Under the pieces are notes generated by a model. That model saw nothing but the letters and a program-made list of their open reading frames with translations. It was not told the DNA's origin and did no database searches. Positions 52,401 through 64,000 of a stretch of 64,000 bases of DNA are shown in pieces; positions within the stretch are counted from its first letter, which is position 1, and every line of letters begins with the position of its first letter. Both the position numbers and the translations under genes were made by a program. This DNA is from Meandrina meandrites (Eukaryota; Cnidaria; Anthozoa; Scleractinia; Meandrinidae), in NCBI GenBank assembly GCA_963693305.1, contig OY855905.1, positions 41,050,395 through 41,114,394 on the forward strand, given 5' to 3'.

Positions 52401-55400
52401 CCTTTCATTTTGCTGTGTCATTAAATTGGCAGTTCAAGTTGAAATTCATTACGATTTATCTGCTGTATGTTATAGAGACTCACTTGCACAAGGTTTGAAT
52501 AAAGAGCTGACATTTTCCACTCATAAAGCTGTAAATCCACACGAGAAAAACATCTAAATAGATGATCTTTCTTGCTTCGAACTTCACTACTTACCGGTAG
52601 TAAACCTTGGCATGATTCAAGCATGTGTAGTTATCAGTTACCAGTACCTCACCAATTTTGTAGCTTGGTTATCAAGTACTGCAAGCAAGCTTGGGGCTTT
52701 GTTTATTGAGTCGTTTTCAAAGATTTTTCGTGTAACTTGGTGTTTTGTTTGTCTTCTAAAGCCGCAAAATAACAAAGGTTCGTTTGATAAACACGTGTTG
52801 CTAAAACGCTTGCATGAGCATGATAATAAAATTCACATTAAAACTTGCTGTGATTTTTTCATTAAGTACCTTTATCTGAGAGGAAATTCTAAGTAACACA
52901 AGGTTAGTTTTCCAAGAAAATTCTTATCCAGAAATGAAAAAAAAAAACACACTTAGTTTATGGCCTCAAAAATAGGGGGTCAACTTACACACAGGATCAA
53001 CTAATAATCAGCTAAATAGGGTAAGATGTAATTTCTTTCCTTCTGAGTGCGAGTGCTTGCAAAACTGATCAAAGAGCTTTTTAAAATTATATTGAATTAC
53101 ACAATAGATGTCTAGTGCAACATGTGTTCTGTATGGAAATATGAGACAACTTAAAGCGTGTGACAAGCCATCTAGTGTGTCTTTAAAGATTACTTAATAA
53201 ACGATCAAATCAAATCAAAATAACGGATAAAAACACTTGCCATGGGGTGCTTACGACATGATAATGCTGTCATGTATTTCTTAGACTGTAACTATAAGTT
53301 AAAGGTAAAGTTTATTGTTAACCAAACTAATATCAACTATTTTCCACACACAGGTAGCAGTTGGCATAACAAAAGAGATCATGGGAACAGATATTAGGAG
53401 TAAAGGTGATGAGGAGTTTAGGTAAGGGAGCTTACAGAATAAAAATTTTTATGGTAACCATGATAAATGCTTGCAAATCAGCTGCACTAACAGAAAAACT
53501 GCACTCCAGGTTAAGAAGCTCAAATTTGGGGAAAAAGATTTCAAAAAGATTTTGTAAAAGGGAATGAGTGTTGTAGGTGATCAGTGCAATCCAGTGTCAA
53601 CTTATTTGCAATTTTGATATGGATAGTATGGTTGCATTGTGCTGCCCAAGAGGGGGGGTATTCATGTAACCTGTTAAATGGGTGGTGAATGGTCTTTCAA
53701 AAAAATGTGTGTCTTGCAAAATTTTAGCCAAATTCCAGGGGTCTCGTTGTCTCGTATTCTTATGGGGGGCCTTCGCGGAGTCTCAATTTCTATTCAATGT
53801 TAAGGAAGTCTTGGGCTCACAGAAAATATACAGTCTCGCAAAGTCTAGCGCATTCCATCTGGACTTGAAATGACACAATGATACTGTGTCAGACTTGCAC
53901 TGTGACCTGCACACCTGTACATGCAGGTGATTGAGTGATTATAAATTGGGTGCCATTAAACCAAAGCCAAAGTACCAAATTAAAGGACACAGACAATCCA
54001 GTGAACAATCAAAGTTCAAAGCAAATATATGGAGCTTGCATGAAATGCAGGAAAAGGGGTATGGGCAAACCATGATTGGTCTTCAGTTGGTTTTACTTCT
54101 GATTAGTCAAGAATGTGTTGCAAGTTCTTTAGACCAATCACTAAGCAATGTTAAATGCAAAGTAGTATTAATTACTTATTGTCTATTCAAAAACGTAAAC
54201 CACTCCACATCTTTACATCAAAAGTATTTTATTTTTACGCATGCATGTGACTGTGTTACTAATTACATTAATGTTGCAGTTTTCATCCTGGGGAGCTTTA
54301 CTTCAAGCAAGAAAAGATGCGAGGTTGGTCCGGTGTTCAGCAGCAGGATATTAACAACTTTGAAAAGATCAGAACAGTGGGAAAAGGTGAGATAATAATT
54401 ATTCTTTCTTCATTGAAAAAGTGACCCTACATTAAAAGCAGCAAAAACGTCCCAAATAACTGGTTTGACTATGTTGTGGTTCAATTTTACTGTTAGTACA
54501 CAGTGCTTTCAATAAGCACCGACGACCAGCCAAAAGTGTCGCTCAGATAAAAAACAAATTTTAATTAATAAAAACAAAGGAAAATTCTAAAATTCTACCA
54601 AGGGTAAAATTGTTCCACAACAACAGCACTATATTTAAAAGAAAAAAACTCGGAAAATTTTACTAAGTGGTCAGGTGTCTGTTGTGTTGTTTTAATCTAG
54701 TATTGAATTAAAAGTAATAACTTTATTGCTGCTACCACAAATGTTGTAGGGGCGTATGGAGCAGCAGTCTTGTACAGAAAGAAAGACGATGATTCACTTG
54801 TCATCCTGAAGGAGATTTCTCTTCATGATCTGACGGCAACAGAAAGACAGATGGCTATGAATGAGGTTTGTCAGACTTAGCAAACTTTCTGTTCAGTTTT
54901 CATACAGTCATATACTATGTAACGTATAACTCTTTTTAAATAGTGTTTGTGAAGCAAAGCTATTTATCATGTCCAAAAAAACAATGAACCTCTCATTTGA
55001 AAACAAACTTGTTATAGCCTGCAGGAAATGCAAATGTGCAGCCAGTATTCTTGTGAAAGTTGGTAAAGTGCATTCACAGCAGGTGGAAAGCGCAAGTTTA
55101 AAAAACAAAGGGAATGGTCAAAACAACACATGTAGACACACCATTGCTACTTCTTTGTCCTGATATACATGAACCCCCAGATGACTGAATATAAATAAAT
55201 GCAGTCTGAGATTTTTCTTTCCTTCCCTGTCTGGCAGTGGTTTCCAAATGTTAATGTTTTGAAGTAGGCATCAGCAACTGTAAGAGTAGATGGCTGTGAA
55301 AAGTTAGTTTGTTTGTCACAAGGTGATTGTTATGACCAGAGTACCCAGCGACATATAATCAAGTAGCTGGCAGAACTCCATGGATCCAGCTTGTTTTGAA

Positions 55401-58400
55401 TGCCCTGTTCTGGTGAATTATTGAATTTCTCTAAACCTGCATGTGCTCTTCCATAAAATTGTCCATGCTGCAGGCTTCACACACATTACGTCAGAAAAAA
55501 TGTTGCAATGAAAGTAATGTATTTTGCCACTTGCTCAAGGCATTCCAAGAACCTGTGAATATCTCATGAGTGTACTTGTGAGAAGATCAACTGTTCAAAA
55601 AATTTTGCATCCAAGTGAATTAGATTCTTCCCTTCAGTTCATGAGATGCTGGTACGTGTAACAGTTCGTCTTTCATTCACAGGCTAAAGTACTGTCTAAA
55701 CTTAGTCTGCATCCTAACATTGTCAGCTACTATGACAGTTTTGAAGTTGATGGCACACTGATGATTGAAATGGAATATGCTGATGGAGGGTAAGTATTGC
55801 AGAATTTGTGTACTGCATTTGCGCATACAAACAAAGTCATGGAACCTCAGCCATTATTACTGCCTTAACCACACTGATGTGTTTGTACTTGCCCTACTTT
55901 AAATTTGCATTAACCTTAGTTTGTTCCAGATTCATTACTATAATCCTTAAATTGTAAACACAACTCTTATATTACAATTTTAAATAATTTTACAACATAA
56001 CAAACATCGAGTAATAACTGTGGAAACATTAACTACAACATTCTCATTTGTTGACATACCAATCAAAGCAATATGGAGATGTTTCCATTTCGAAATAATT
56101 TCAATTTATGAGCCTTGGTGTTCCAGGCAGGTGGAAATATTAAACCCTGCGACAGATCTAGAAAAAGCAGGAAAATCTTCTGCCTCTTTCTAGTTAAGGA
56201 AAAAAGATGGAAAACACAACTTGTTTGTATTCAGAATATAAAACATCTCATCTAATGTATCCTATATTTACTTGTTGATAATGAATATTATAATATGATT
56301 GCAGAACTCTTGCTCAGTATTTGTCAAGGCTGGAGAAAGACATGGAAGAAAGAGAGATCTTAATAATCTTCCAACAGATGCTTTCTGCCTTGAAGTATAT
56401 TCATGTGAACAACATCTTGCACAGGTGCAGTGATTTAAAAAAAAATGATAAAAAAAATGCTGCTTTCAAGTTACCCGTTATTTCTAGCAGTGATGGGCTT
56501 CTAAACATCTCTTTTATTTACCTCAAGTTGTTATTAATAATAATATAATGATTAAAGTTACAAGAATATTAATTACCTGATCAACAATTGTGGAATATTA
56601 ATTATAGTAACATTCCTTTGATCTTTTCAGGGATTTGAAGACAGCCAATATTTTTCTTACCAAGGAAGGCGTGGTCAAGCTTGGTGACTTTGGTATCAGT
56701 AAACAGCTAGAAGGTTCTAAGGCAAACACTGTGCTGGGAACACCTTACTATATTTCACCAGAAATGGTATATTAAACTAAAGCTACTTCATCTGCTGTGT
56801 TGTGCTGTCAAACCATATGTAGTCATATCCCCCACTGCTGGAGGTTCTTCGGACCAAAAAAGTGTCCATTTTGGGGAGGGTTGGTATGCTTAAAGGCAAA
56901 AAGAGCGAAATATTTTTTTATATAGCTGGGACCATGACTAAGAGTACACTTATAGGAGAACTATCTGTTTGCAGAGGTTCTGCCATATTCCTTTATGCTC
57001 AGTAGAGCATTGCAAACTTATTGTCTCCAAGCTGAACTTAAAAGCGTTCTTGCCTGGTCCCTTACAAACTGTTTATGTTGTTGCTTAAATTAACATGTAT
57101 CTTTGGTTTAAACTTTTTCAAACCAGTTTGATTTTTAGTTTTCATTGTCTTATATTCATTATCATAATTTGAAACCAGAGATAAGTTTGAACCACAACTT
57201 ATATCATTGTACTCAACCTTTTTCTATCCCAGGTTTAATTGTTGAATGTATGTCTTACGGAGTGTATTTACTATTTAATTAAAAAAATTTTCAGTGTGAA
57301 GGTAAAGAATACAACCACAAAAGTGACATCTGGGCTCTTGGTTGCATATTATATGAAATGGCCAGTAGACAAAAAACATTTGAGGGTTCCAACCTGCCAG
57401 CATTGGTGAACAAAATCATGAAGGTAAATATATGCAATGATAGCCTATAATCATATCACAGTCAAAATGAGGATCAGTGCCATTGAAGAAATTGATTAAC
57501 ATCAACATTTTCTGTGAAATTAGAATTCAGTAGTGACATAATTTGAGATGCATGCTCTTCATGCTAAGCATCACAAAGTGTCCTCACTGATAAAAGTTCA
57601 CCTGATCACACATAATTCTGTCAAATATGAAGTTGTATAAAAATGGGCAACAGCCTAGTCATATATGAAGTAATTGCTAAACAATACCTACGTTCAATCC
57701 TGGACATAAGTGCTTTCTTGTCCTTGTGATCAGGCAGGTGTTTAATAAGGAGGAGAACACAGCTACAAAATAATGGTTTTGTTAAATACCCCACAGTAAA
57801 AATAATGTTACCACATGCCTTTTTCATTCAATATTTGAATGAGAGGGTTTTGAATGATTTGTAATTCAGGATGCAAAAAGTACCTTAGGCTTGAGAGATA
57901 ATATTATTTTAAAGGTTGATCAGTGATGCCATGAATATAATTTAATTAAATTCCCTCTTTGAGCAAGGCACTCTTTTAAAGGCTGTGAAGCTTAACAATA
58001 TGAAGAGAAATCATCGCAATGTATTCTTTTTGCAGGGTCAGTTTGCCCCAATAAGAGGAAATTACAGTCCAGAATTTAGATCTTTGGTGAGTGTTTTTTT
58101 ATAATTTTACTATCATAATGAAATAGACATTGCTGATATGATCATTATATTAGGTATCCATAATTTCATTGCTTTTCCAACATTTGGCACATGATATCTT
58201 GAGCTTGTCTATGCATTTAGCAACTTTGCTCATTCTTTTGCTGTTTATTTTAAAAAAGGAGCACTACATTGCATCAGCATTCATTATTTCAAATTTATAT
58301 TTCCTAGGTGGCAGATATACTTCAGAAAGATCCAGATTTGAGACCAGATGTAGAGGAGCTGTTGATTGAGAGACTTCCAAAGGTAAGTATCCTGAAAGTA

Positions 58401-61400
58401 CTTCTAATATTAGCACATGTAGTCCTGAACTAAAAGATCAGTTAGATTTCCTTTCTAGTTTTTAAACAAGTGATCCAACAAACACTGATGTGACTTTATT
58501 GTCATCCTTCAGCTCATGAAACGATTTGAAGACACCAGCGAGGATGAACTTGGAAGTTCCATCGATCAAAGCCGCAAAACAAAAAGGAGGTACATGCATT
58601 ACTATTGTTCTGTTCTAGTTGTCTTGTTAATATTTTATTTTTTCCTGTTTTTGTTCTATTTCTAAACTTGGTGTCAGTGGTGTCAGCAACCTTGGAATAT
58701 CCTTAGTAACTATTATTAACCATCCGTGATCTTCATGTTTCTTTGTGGACTGACGTTTGGATTATTTATGATAATTGTGATTTGCACTAGTGAGTGTTTA
58801 CATTTACAAGTGTTTCTCTATACTGCACTTCGTGTAACATGAAAACTACACTCCTTTTTAGCCAATCATAATCAACCTTGGGTAATTATTAAATGATAAG
58901 TGAAATGATGACTTGGATAAAGTGGAATAAATAAAGAACGGTTCTCAAGTCGAATACTCAGAAAAAAGGTTTTCTGAGTTCCCCTTTGGGAGTTGAATCC
59001 ATGACCTTCCAGATACCAGTTGGATGCTCCAACCACTGAGCTATTTCACTTTATACAAGTTACCATTTCACTTATCATTTATCCACATTTATCATTTTGA
59101 CATATTGAGCCTTGCAAACAGCAGGGCATATGTCATCTAAGAACCTGGTAAATAACCACACTCACCACGAGTCCCCAATAGCTCAGTGTTTAGAGCATCC
59201 AACCGGTATGAAAGGTCATGGGTTCGACTCCCATTGGGGAACTCAGAAAATCTTTTTTCTGAGTATTCCACTTGAGAGGGATTCTTCATTTATTGGGTAT
59301 TATTAACAAAATCAATTGTAACTATTAAGTGTATTAGCTGCAGTTACCTGTTGTTTAATATTGTGATTTTGTCATCTTGTTTCAGAACACTTTTGTATTA
59401 CTTAGACTTGTTATATACCAACATGTGCCCAATTGAGATCCCTGCAAAGGGACAGCTCAGAGAGGTGAGGATATGAATGAAAATAGTCAGTTTCTTTGAA
59501 TTTGTAGGCATTTTATGGACTGACTTTTGACTTTTGATATTGCCCAGTTAACAGATTATTGCACAATTCTTTTTAAAGGTTGCTGTTGGTAGCTCCCATG
59601 TTGCCATGGTAACAGAACATGCAGTGTACACATGGGGCACCAACTGCTGTGGTGAGCTTGGACATGGAGACAGTAACAGACGAGACAAACCAACGCAAGT
59701 TGAAGCACTTAAAGCTAAATCTATTTTGAAGTAAGAATTAATTGCCTGCTTGCCATGAATATTATTATTTTGGTTTGTGATTGAAACAGCTCTAGGAATG
59801 AACTATGCAGTTAATTAGCTTTAATTTTTATCATGTTTCAATAGAGTTTATCTTTCTATCTATCTATCTACTTTGCCAGATGTTAGCTGAAAAAGAGGCT
59901 ACTGTTACATTATAAGGGGAGGGTACAGTCTTCTGTAACAAGGATATATGATCTAGATCTGATGTTTTATTTCCTTAACTGCATGAAATTGTGGAGCTAA
60001 TATTATTAACATGCTTAGATAATAAGTAAACTAAGTAAACTATTGAAAGGGGGAGGGGAGCAGGGATAGCGCAGTGATGAGAGCATTGGCTTCCTACCAA
60101 TTATGTGGCCTGGGCTTGATTGCTGGACCCAGCGTCATATGTGGGTTGAGTTTGTTGTTGGTTCTCAACCCTGCACCGAGGGTTTTTCTCTGGGTTCTCT
60201 GGTTTCCATCCCACCACAAGAAGCAACACTTAATACGTTTTTTTTTTCCTCCACAGAGTGTGCTGCGGAGAAAAGTTCACAGTGTTTGTCACCGACAATG
60301 GAATTGTCATGACTTGCGGCGTGGGAGAACAAGGTTGTCTAGGGCATGGTGACTGGTCCAGTTCATCAAAGCCAAAGTTGATTGAAGCACTGTTGAGTTT
60401 TGATGTGACATCTGTCAGCTGCGGCAATGCTCATGTGGCGGTTGTGACCAGTGATGGTGTGGTGTTCTCATGGGGCTGTGGTGATGATGGCAGGCTAGGA
60501 TTAGGAGATGAAGATAATCAGTAAGTAAAATGCCTTGTGTGAGATGCTCGGTGCGTAATGCGTGCAGAGGACCCAGGTGTGTAGAGGAATATATAGCTGT
60601 AGCTCTTTGCACACATTGCGGGCCTATGGTATCGGGTAGTGACTGTAAAGAAGCCTGAAAATTCAGGGCAATGGTGGGATTCAATAACTTGTTTAGCACT
60701 ATGTCTTTATTCTTGCGAGAGTGTCTCTATGATTCCTTATATTTCTGAACTTCAAGCCAAACTCCTCCCCCCTCCCCATTATTGCAAGTAGTATAAGTAA
60801 TTGCTGAGTTTAACTATTTTGTTTTAAACAGGTGTCTTCCCACGGAGGTGACAACTATAGATGATACAGTTTCCATAAAACAAGTCAGATGTGGTTATGA
60901 TGGTACTATGTTCCTCACTGATACCGGAGCACTCCTTGCTTGTGGCAGGTTTGTACCAGGTTTTCCTCTCTTGTACACAATTCCCACCACAATGATGCAA
61001 GTGACAGTTGGTGAGCCTGGGTAAATTTCCAGGTGCTTTCCTTGCATATTGGAGTGAGCTGGAGTGAATCAACAGGCAATCAACTGGGTATACGAGAGAT
61101 TATTTACTTTTACAGATGGTATGACTTCTGAAACACCAAATATTGAGTGCAATAATTCCCCTTCCCTGCCAGGTTCACATTATTAACGTAGTGACTTGTT
61201 CATAAAATATTGGAATTTCTTACGTTTCTCCTGACTTGTGCAAGAATACCTTCAGTTTTATGATTTGTGGCAAGAAGGAGCTAATTAGACTCTAATTCCC
61301 TACCTCGTCTGAAAATCTTTTGGCTATCTGATTTCAGCATTAAACGGCATTTTCAGTTGTTCTTCACAGCACACATAATGATGACAGAAACTCCAACTTA

Positions 61401-64000
61401 GTATACTTCTATACATCATAAATTTTGTTTATGAATCTGGTAGAGTTCTGCCTATTAATTTTTTTTTGTTTTCTTCAACAGCAATGCAAACAACAAGCTG
61501 GGACTGAATAACCGCCAGGGATTTCTAATGCAGATGAAAAACCTGCTAAATAAGGTACAGCACTGATCTCAATGATATTACAATATTGTTAAATACAACT
61601 GTGTGTTTTTCCCCTTTCATTACTTAATAGATCATTTACAGCAAGACGGACAGTGCCCATTTTACAAAGCGATTTCAAGAATTTCGTTTCCTTTTGTGAT
61701 TTATCGTAAAAGCAGTACATTGCCGTCCCTGTATGCTTCTTTCTGTAAAGATCGTTGTGAGTTGGGGGGGGGGGGGGGGGGGGGGAGTAGTTTTTCTTCT
61801 GAGATACTTTTTTTACTGGAGGAAAACTTCTGTTGCCACACCTACAACCAAGGTTGTTTTAAGAGAGATTTTTTGGTAAAAGCCTTCCAACTGTGTTTTG
61901 TTGTCAATCCTACTTTATAATCGCTGGTATTCTAATTGTGTCACTTCCTTAAATAGTGAGATACATTCATCAGTGATCGTTAATGTCCTAACAAAAGACC
62001 TGAAATGGTTATTAAAACAAGTTGTTCAGTTCTTTTGTTAACTTTGGCAAGTTTATTATATTTACAAAATTACACTCGGTATCGTACCTTATAAAAAGGC
62101 AATTCCGTTGTGCTTTACTTGACTCGTAGGGTTTGACTGACAACTTCATGTTTTACCTAGGCATCAAGTCTCCCCAAAATCGCTGAATTGCTTTAACCGG
62201 GAGGCAACTCAGAACTGCTGCAGTTTTGTTCATACCGTTGTTTCTGTTCTGTTTAGGTGCAGGTAGATGGTAAGAATGTACCAACAGCTGTCAAGGTATT
62301 GTCCAAGCACCGTGTGCTGGACGTGTCCCTGGGACCAGCTCACAGTGCAGCGCTCGTGGAGCCAGGCCTGGTGTACACATTCGGCGACAATCAGTATGGT
62401 CAGCTGGCATGCAACAACTGCAAACCACGTGATGTGCCTGCCATTGTCAAGGCATTAGAGGAAAAGACCACTACGGTAATATTAGACTTTCCCAACTTCC
62501 ATTTTCTGTGTTTTATTATAAAGAGCGCGCGTCTCATTAGCGTTCAATCCCGTAGAGATCTTGCAGTTTAATTTTCAATTTTTGAGACTGCTTTCATTAA
62601 CCTTTTGCATTTGTGATGGCAGTGATAAAGTCCAGCGAGACGATAACTTTCGATTCAAAAGCTTTCTCGAAGTTTGTTCGTTCCGATCGTTACAAACAAG
62701 TCAGTGATCTTTTGACTCTGACAAAATCTCCTAACCAGTGCAAAACACTCGCAAGAGATTAATCGTTTTCTCGCGGCGTAATTGCTCCTAATTTATTCCA
62801 AAATATCCACTTCAATGATTCTCTCGAGGCGAGAGGTGGTAACTTACTTTTGAGCGGTACTGTATCTGCTTTTGGAGTCCATCTGTCTGCCCGGCCGCCT
62901 GCCCGCCCACTCACTCGCTCGCTCCCTCAGTTCTGAAAGCTCATTGTAAAACTCTCTGATTTCCCGGGTGACTGAGTAGTCATTTCTTTCTGCAGATGAT
63001 TTTCTGTGGCAATGGCTACACCTTGGCTGGAACAAATGATAATGACCTATATTTCTGGGGAACAAGGCCCTCAGAACACAAGCGCACACAAAGCGAGAGT
63101 GGAGACAAGACGGACAATGAAGGAAGTAACCGAAAACACAAGAGAAATCCCAGCGGAAGCATGAGTATCGGCAGTGCTGACAGTTTGGATTTGTCTCCCG
63201 GGTAGGAACGCTCAAAACGAACTAGTTTATTTTGGCGATTGAAAAAGGAAAGATGCCGAAATGTTTATTTATTAATAAATGGTTTTTCTTTTTTCAAAAT
63301 TAAATTAGTGCGATATATTAATTAGTGCCATGGCTCTACTCAAATTCCGCGTCGTTTCTCGAGAATCGATACGAGTGTCGCGTATCGCGAGATTCGTGGA
63401 ACCGACAATTTAGATTGTATTTATTTATGAGGGGCAATTATCATTCGGCTGGGAGTTGAAAATAAACAGTTGCGAAAATTTATTTCCAGGAGTAAAAGCG
63501 ATCATAATTCCGGTAGCCAGTCATCTCTTCCAAAAGACGCCAAGAAACGCCGAGAAGGCGTGCTAGAATGTTCGAGCTCAACAAGACTGGAACGCAGCAG
63601 AAAAGAAGGAATGCAGGAGGGATTCTCGATGCCGCCCTCCCACAAGAAGAGGAAGGATGGGGTGCAGGAGGGCGTGGCACAGCCAGATGTAATGGGCAGC
63701 AGTGCTAGTTTGATACCCAAATCTACAGATGGGTAAGTGTAAAAAAAGGTTAGGTCGCTAAACACAGTTGTCACGCAGCGATTTCAATTCCCTGTATTGA
63801 CCGGATTGGTGGCTTTCTTGTGAAAGTTGTGCTAACACTCGTTATTGCGAGAAATTTGTTATTTCCTTGAACGTTCTGACAGGTACTGTCAAAGGACATT
63901 ACGCCCACAAATGCAGTCATGTAATGTTATTCACGATAGATAAACTTACTAGGTGAAAAAAAAATGGGAAATTTAATTGAAGCATCTCACTAATTTCAGC
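49428..64000 (+). CDS. NEK8/NEK9-type kinase with RCC1 repeats and N-terminal DUF4347-like domain, 3' end missing
   Basis: Exons: 49428-49775, 51264-51440, 53354-53421, 54280-54386, 54750-54865, 55683-55789, 56305-56424, 56631-56766, 57295-57423, 58036-58086, 58308-58382, 58513-58589, 59386-59464, 59579-59730, 60257-60520, 60832-60948, 61482-61554, 62257-62475, 62996-63201, 63490-63732; another starts at 64000. Phases agree over 954 codons. Residues ~40-215 resemble DUF4347 ([36 protein letters not shown]). The kinase spans ~226-480: GKGAYGAAV loop, K254 in [16 protein letters not shown] (D349), DFG 367-369, [10 protein letters not shown]; all key residues are present, so it is probably active. 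RCC1 repeats span ~531-830 ([38 protein letters not shown]). A basic, Ser-rich tail follows. The kinase part resembles NEK8 ([23 protein letters not shown]); the length is closer to NEK9. NEK8/9 act at cilia and centrosomes. Confidence 0.9.
51485..51680. repeat. Dispersed repeat of GTCGCCA words, copy B
   Basis: Close match, same orientation, to 34621-34850. It lies in NEK-like intron 2. Confidence 0.75.
52211..53005. mobile_element. Possible MITE with TGTGTATAAATTGACC-type ends
   Basis: TGTGTATAAATTGACC near 52219 and the complement of the right end (TGTGTAAGTTGACCCC) near 52975-52995 are similar, giving weak terminal inverted repeats around 0.8 kb of non-coding DNA in NEK-like intron 2. 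The exact ends and a target duplication are not resolved. Confidence 0.35.
53985..54190. repeat. Dispersed repeat, copy B (partner at 14465-14715)
   Basis: It shares GGACACAGACAATCCAGTGA and TTTTACTTCTGATT with the copy in the DPP8/9 gene. It lies in NEK-like intron 3. Confidence 0.6.
54472..54624. repeat. Fold-back element, GTTGTGG...CAATTTTAC family
   Basis: TGTTGTGGTTCAATTTTAC at the left mirrors GTAAAATTGTTCCACAACA at the right. It is related to the palindrome at 15436-15592 and lies in NEK-like intron 4. Confidence 0.65.
57100..57203. repeat. Fold-back element fragment, GTTTAAACTTTTTCAAACC family
   Basis: It contains TTCAAACCAGTTTGATTTTTA and ends TTTGAACCACAAC, as in 15436-15592, but with a poor left arm. 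It lies in NEK-like intron 8. Confidence 0.6.
57548..57722. repeat. Dispersed repeat, copy B (partner at 11070-11240)
   Basis: Direct-orientation match to 11070-11240, including GCATCACAAAGTGTCCTCAC and CACATAATTCTGTCAAATAT. It lies in NEK-like intron 9. Confidence 0.7.
58934..59291. repeat. Inverted pair of tRNA-derived SINEs
   Basis: Two tRNA-headed copies in opposite orientation. The left is on the minus strand (AGCTCAGTGGTTGGAGCATC, then GGATTCAACTCCC). The right is on the plus strand (TAGCTCAGTGTTTAGAGCAT, then GGGTTCGACTCCC). Both tails end with GGGGAACTCAGAAAA and TTCTGAGTATTC-type sequence. The arrangement gives a ~350 bp fold-back in NEK-like intron 12. Confidence 0.75.
60062..60240 (+). 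repeat. tRNA-derived SINE
   Basis: A-box-like GATAGCGCAGTGATGAGAGC and B-box-like GGGCTTGATTGCTGG lie 35 bases apart, followed by a body with GGTTCTCAACCCTGCACCGA and TTTTTCTCTGGGTTCTCTGG. It ends just before the acceptor of NEK-like exon 15, so the SINE supplies sequence close to the splice site. Confidence 0.65.

Overview
This window is animal nuclear DNA. It is AT-rich, its genes are split by GT-AG introns, and it is packed with short inverted-repeat elements and tRNA-derived SINE-like repeats. The gene set and the repeat style (for example the TTATAAGCCC and CGGCCAC families) suggest a cnidarian, most likely a stony coral. That placement is an inference.

Five protein-coding genes can be rebuilt exon by exon with consistent reading phase. 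(1) 285-1279 (+): the last three exons of an isochorismatase-domain protein, ISOC1-like. (2) 5484-23932 (-): a complete 19-exon DPP8/DPP9-type dipeptidyl peptidase of 858 residues with an intact Ser-Asp-His triad. (3) 24268-27996 (+): a complete 4-exon pallidin / BLOC-1 subunit 6 of 148 residues, head to head with gene 2 across 335 bp. (4) 30154-38576 (-): a complete 6-exon type I membrane protein of 387 residues with one CUB domain, one membrane segment and two PPxY motifs in an acidic, Ser-rich tail. (5) 49428-64000 (+, runs off the right edge): a NEK8/NEK9-type kinase followed by RCC1 repeats, preceded by an N-terminal domain that resembles DUF4347.

Between genes 4 and 5 lies the largest structure, 39296-48680. 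This 9.4 kb stretch is bounded by matching terminal inverted repeats. Most of it is a giant palindrome with arms of about 3.8 kb meeting near 43490. One arm carries an expanded array of ~219 bp repeats. The other carries three tandem 291 bp units, each holding a tRNA-like sequence, flanked by a 13 bp direct repeat. A frameshifted THAP zinc-finger exon sits in the outer right part. No transposase catalytic region was recognised.

Introns and intergenic gaps hold many smaller elements: a hAT-like MITE with an 8 bp target duplication, two TTAA-flanked MITEs, several fold-back repeats, SINE-like copies and one hammerhead-ribozyme-like core. Genes 1 and 2 converge, 2 and 3 diverge, and 3 and 4 converge. 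The genes have unrelated cellular roles and do not form a functional cluster.
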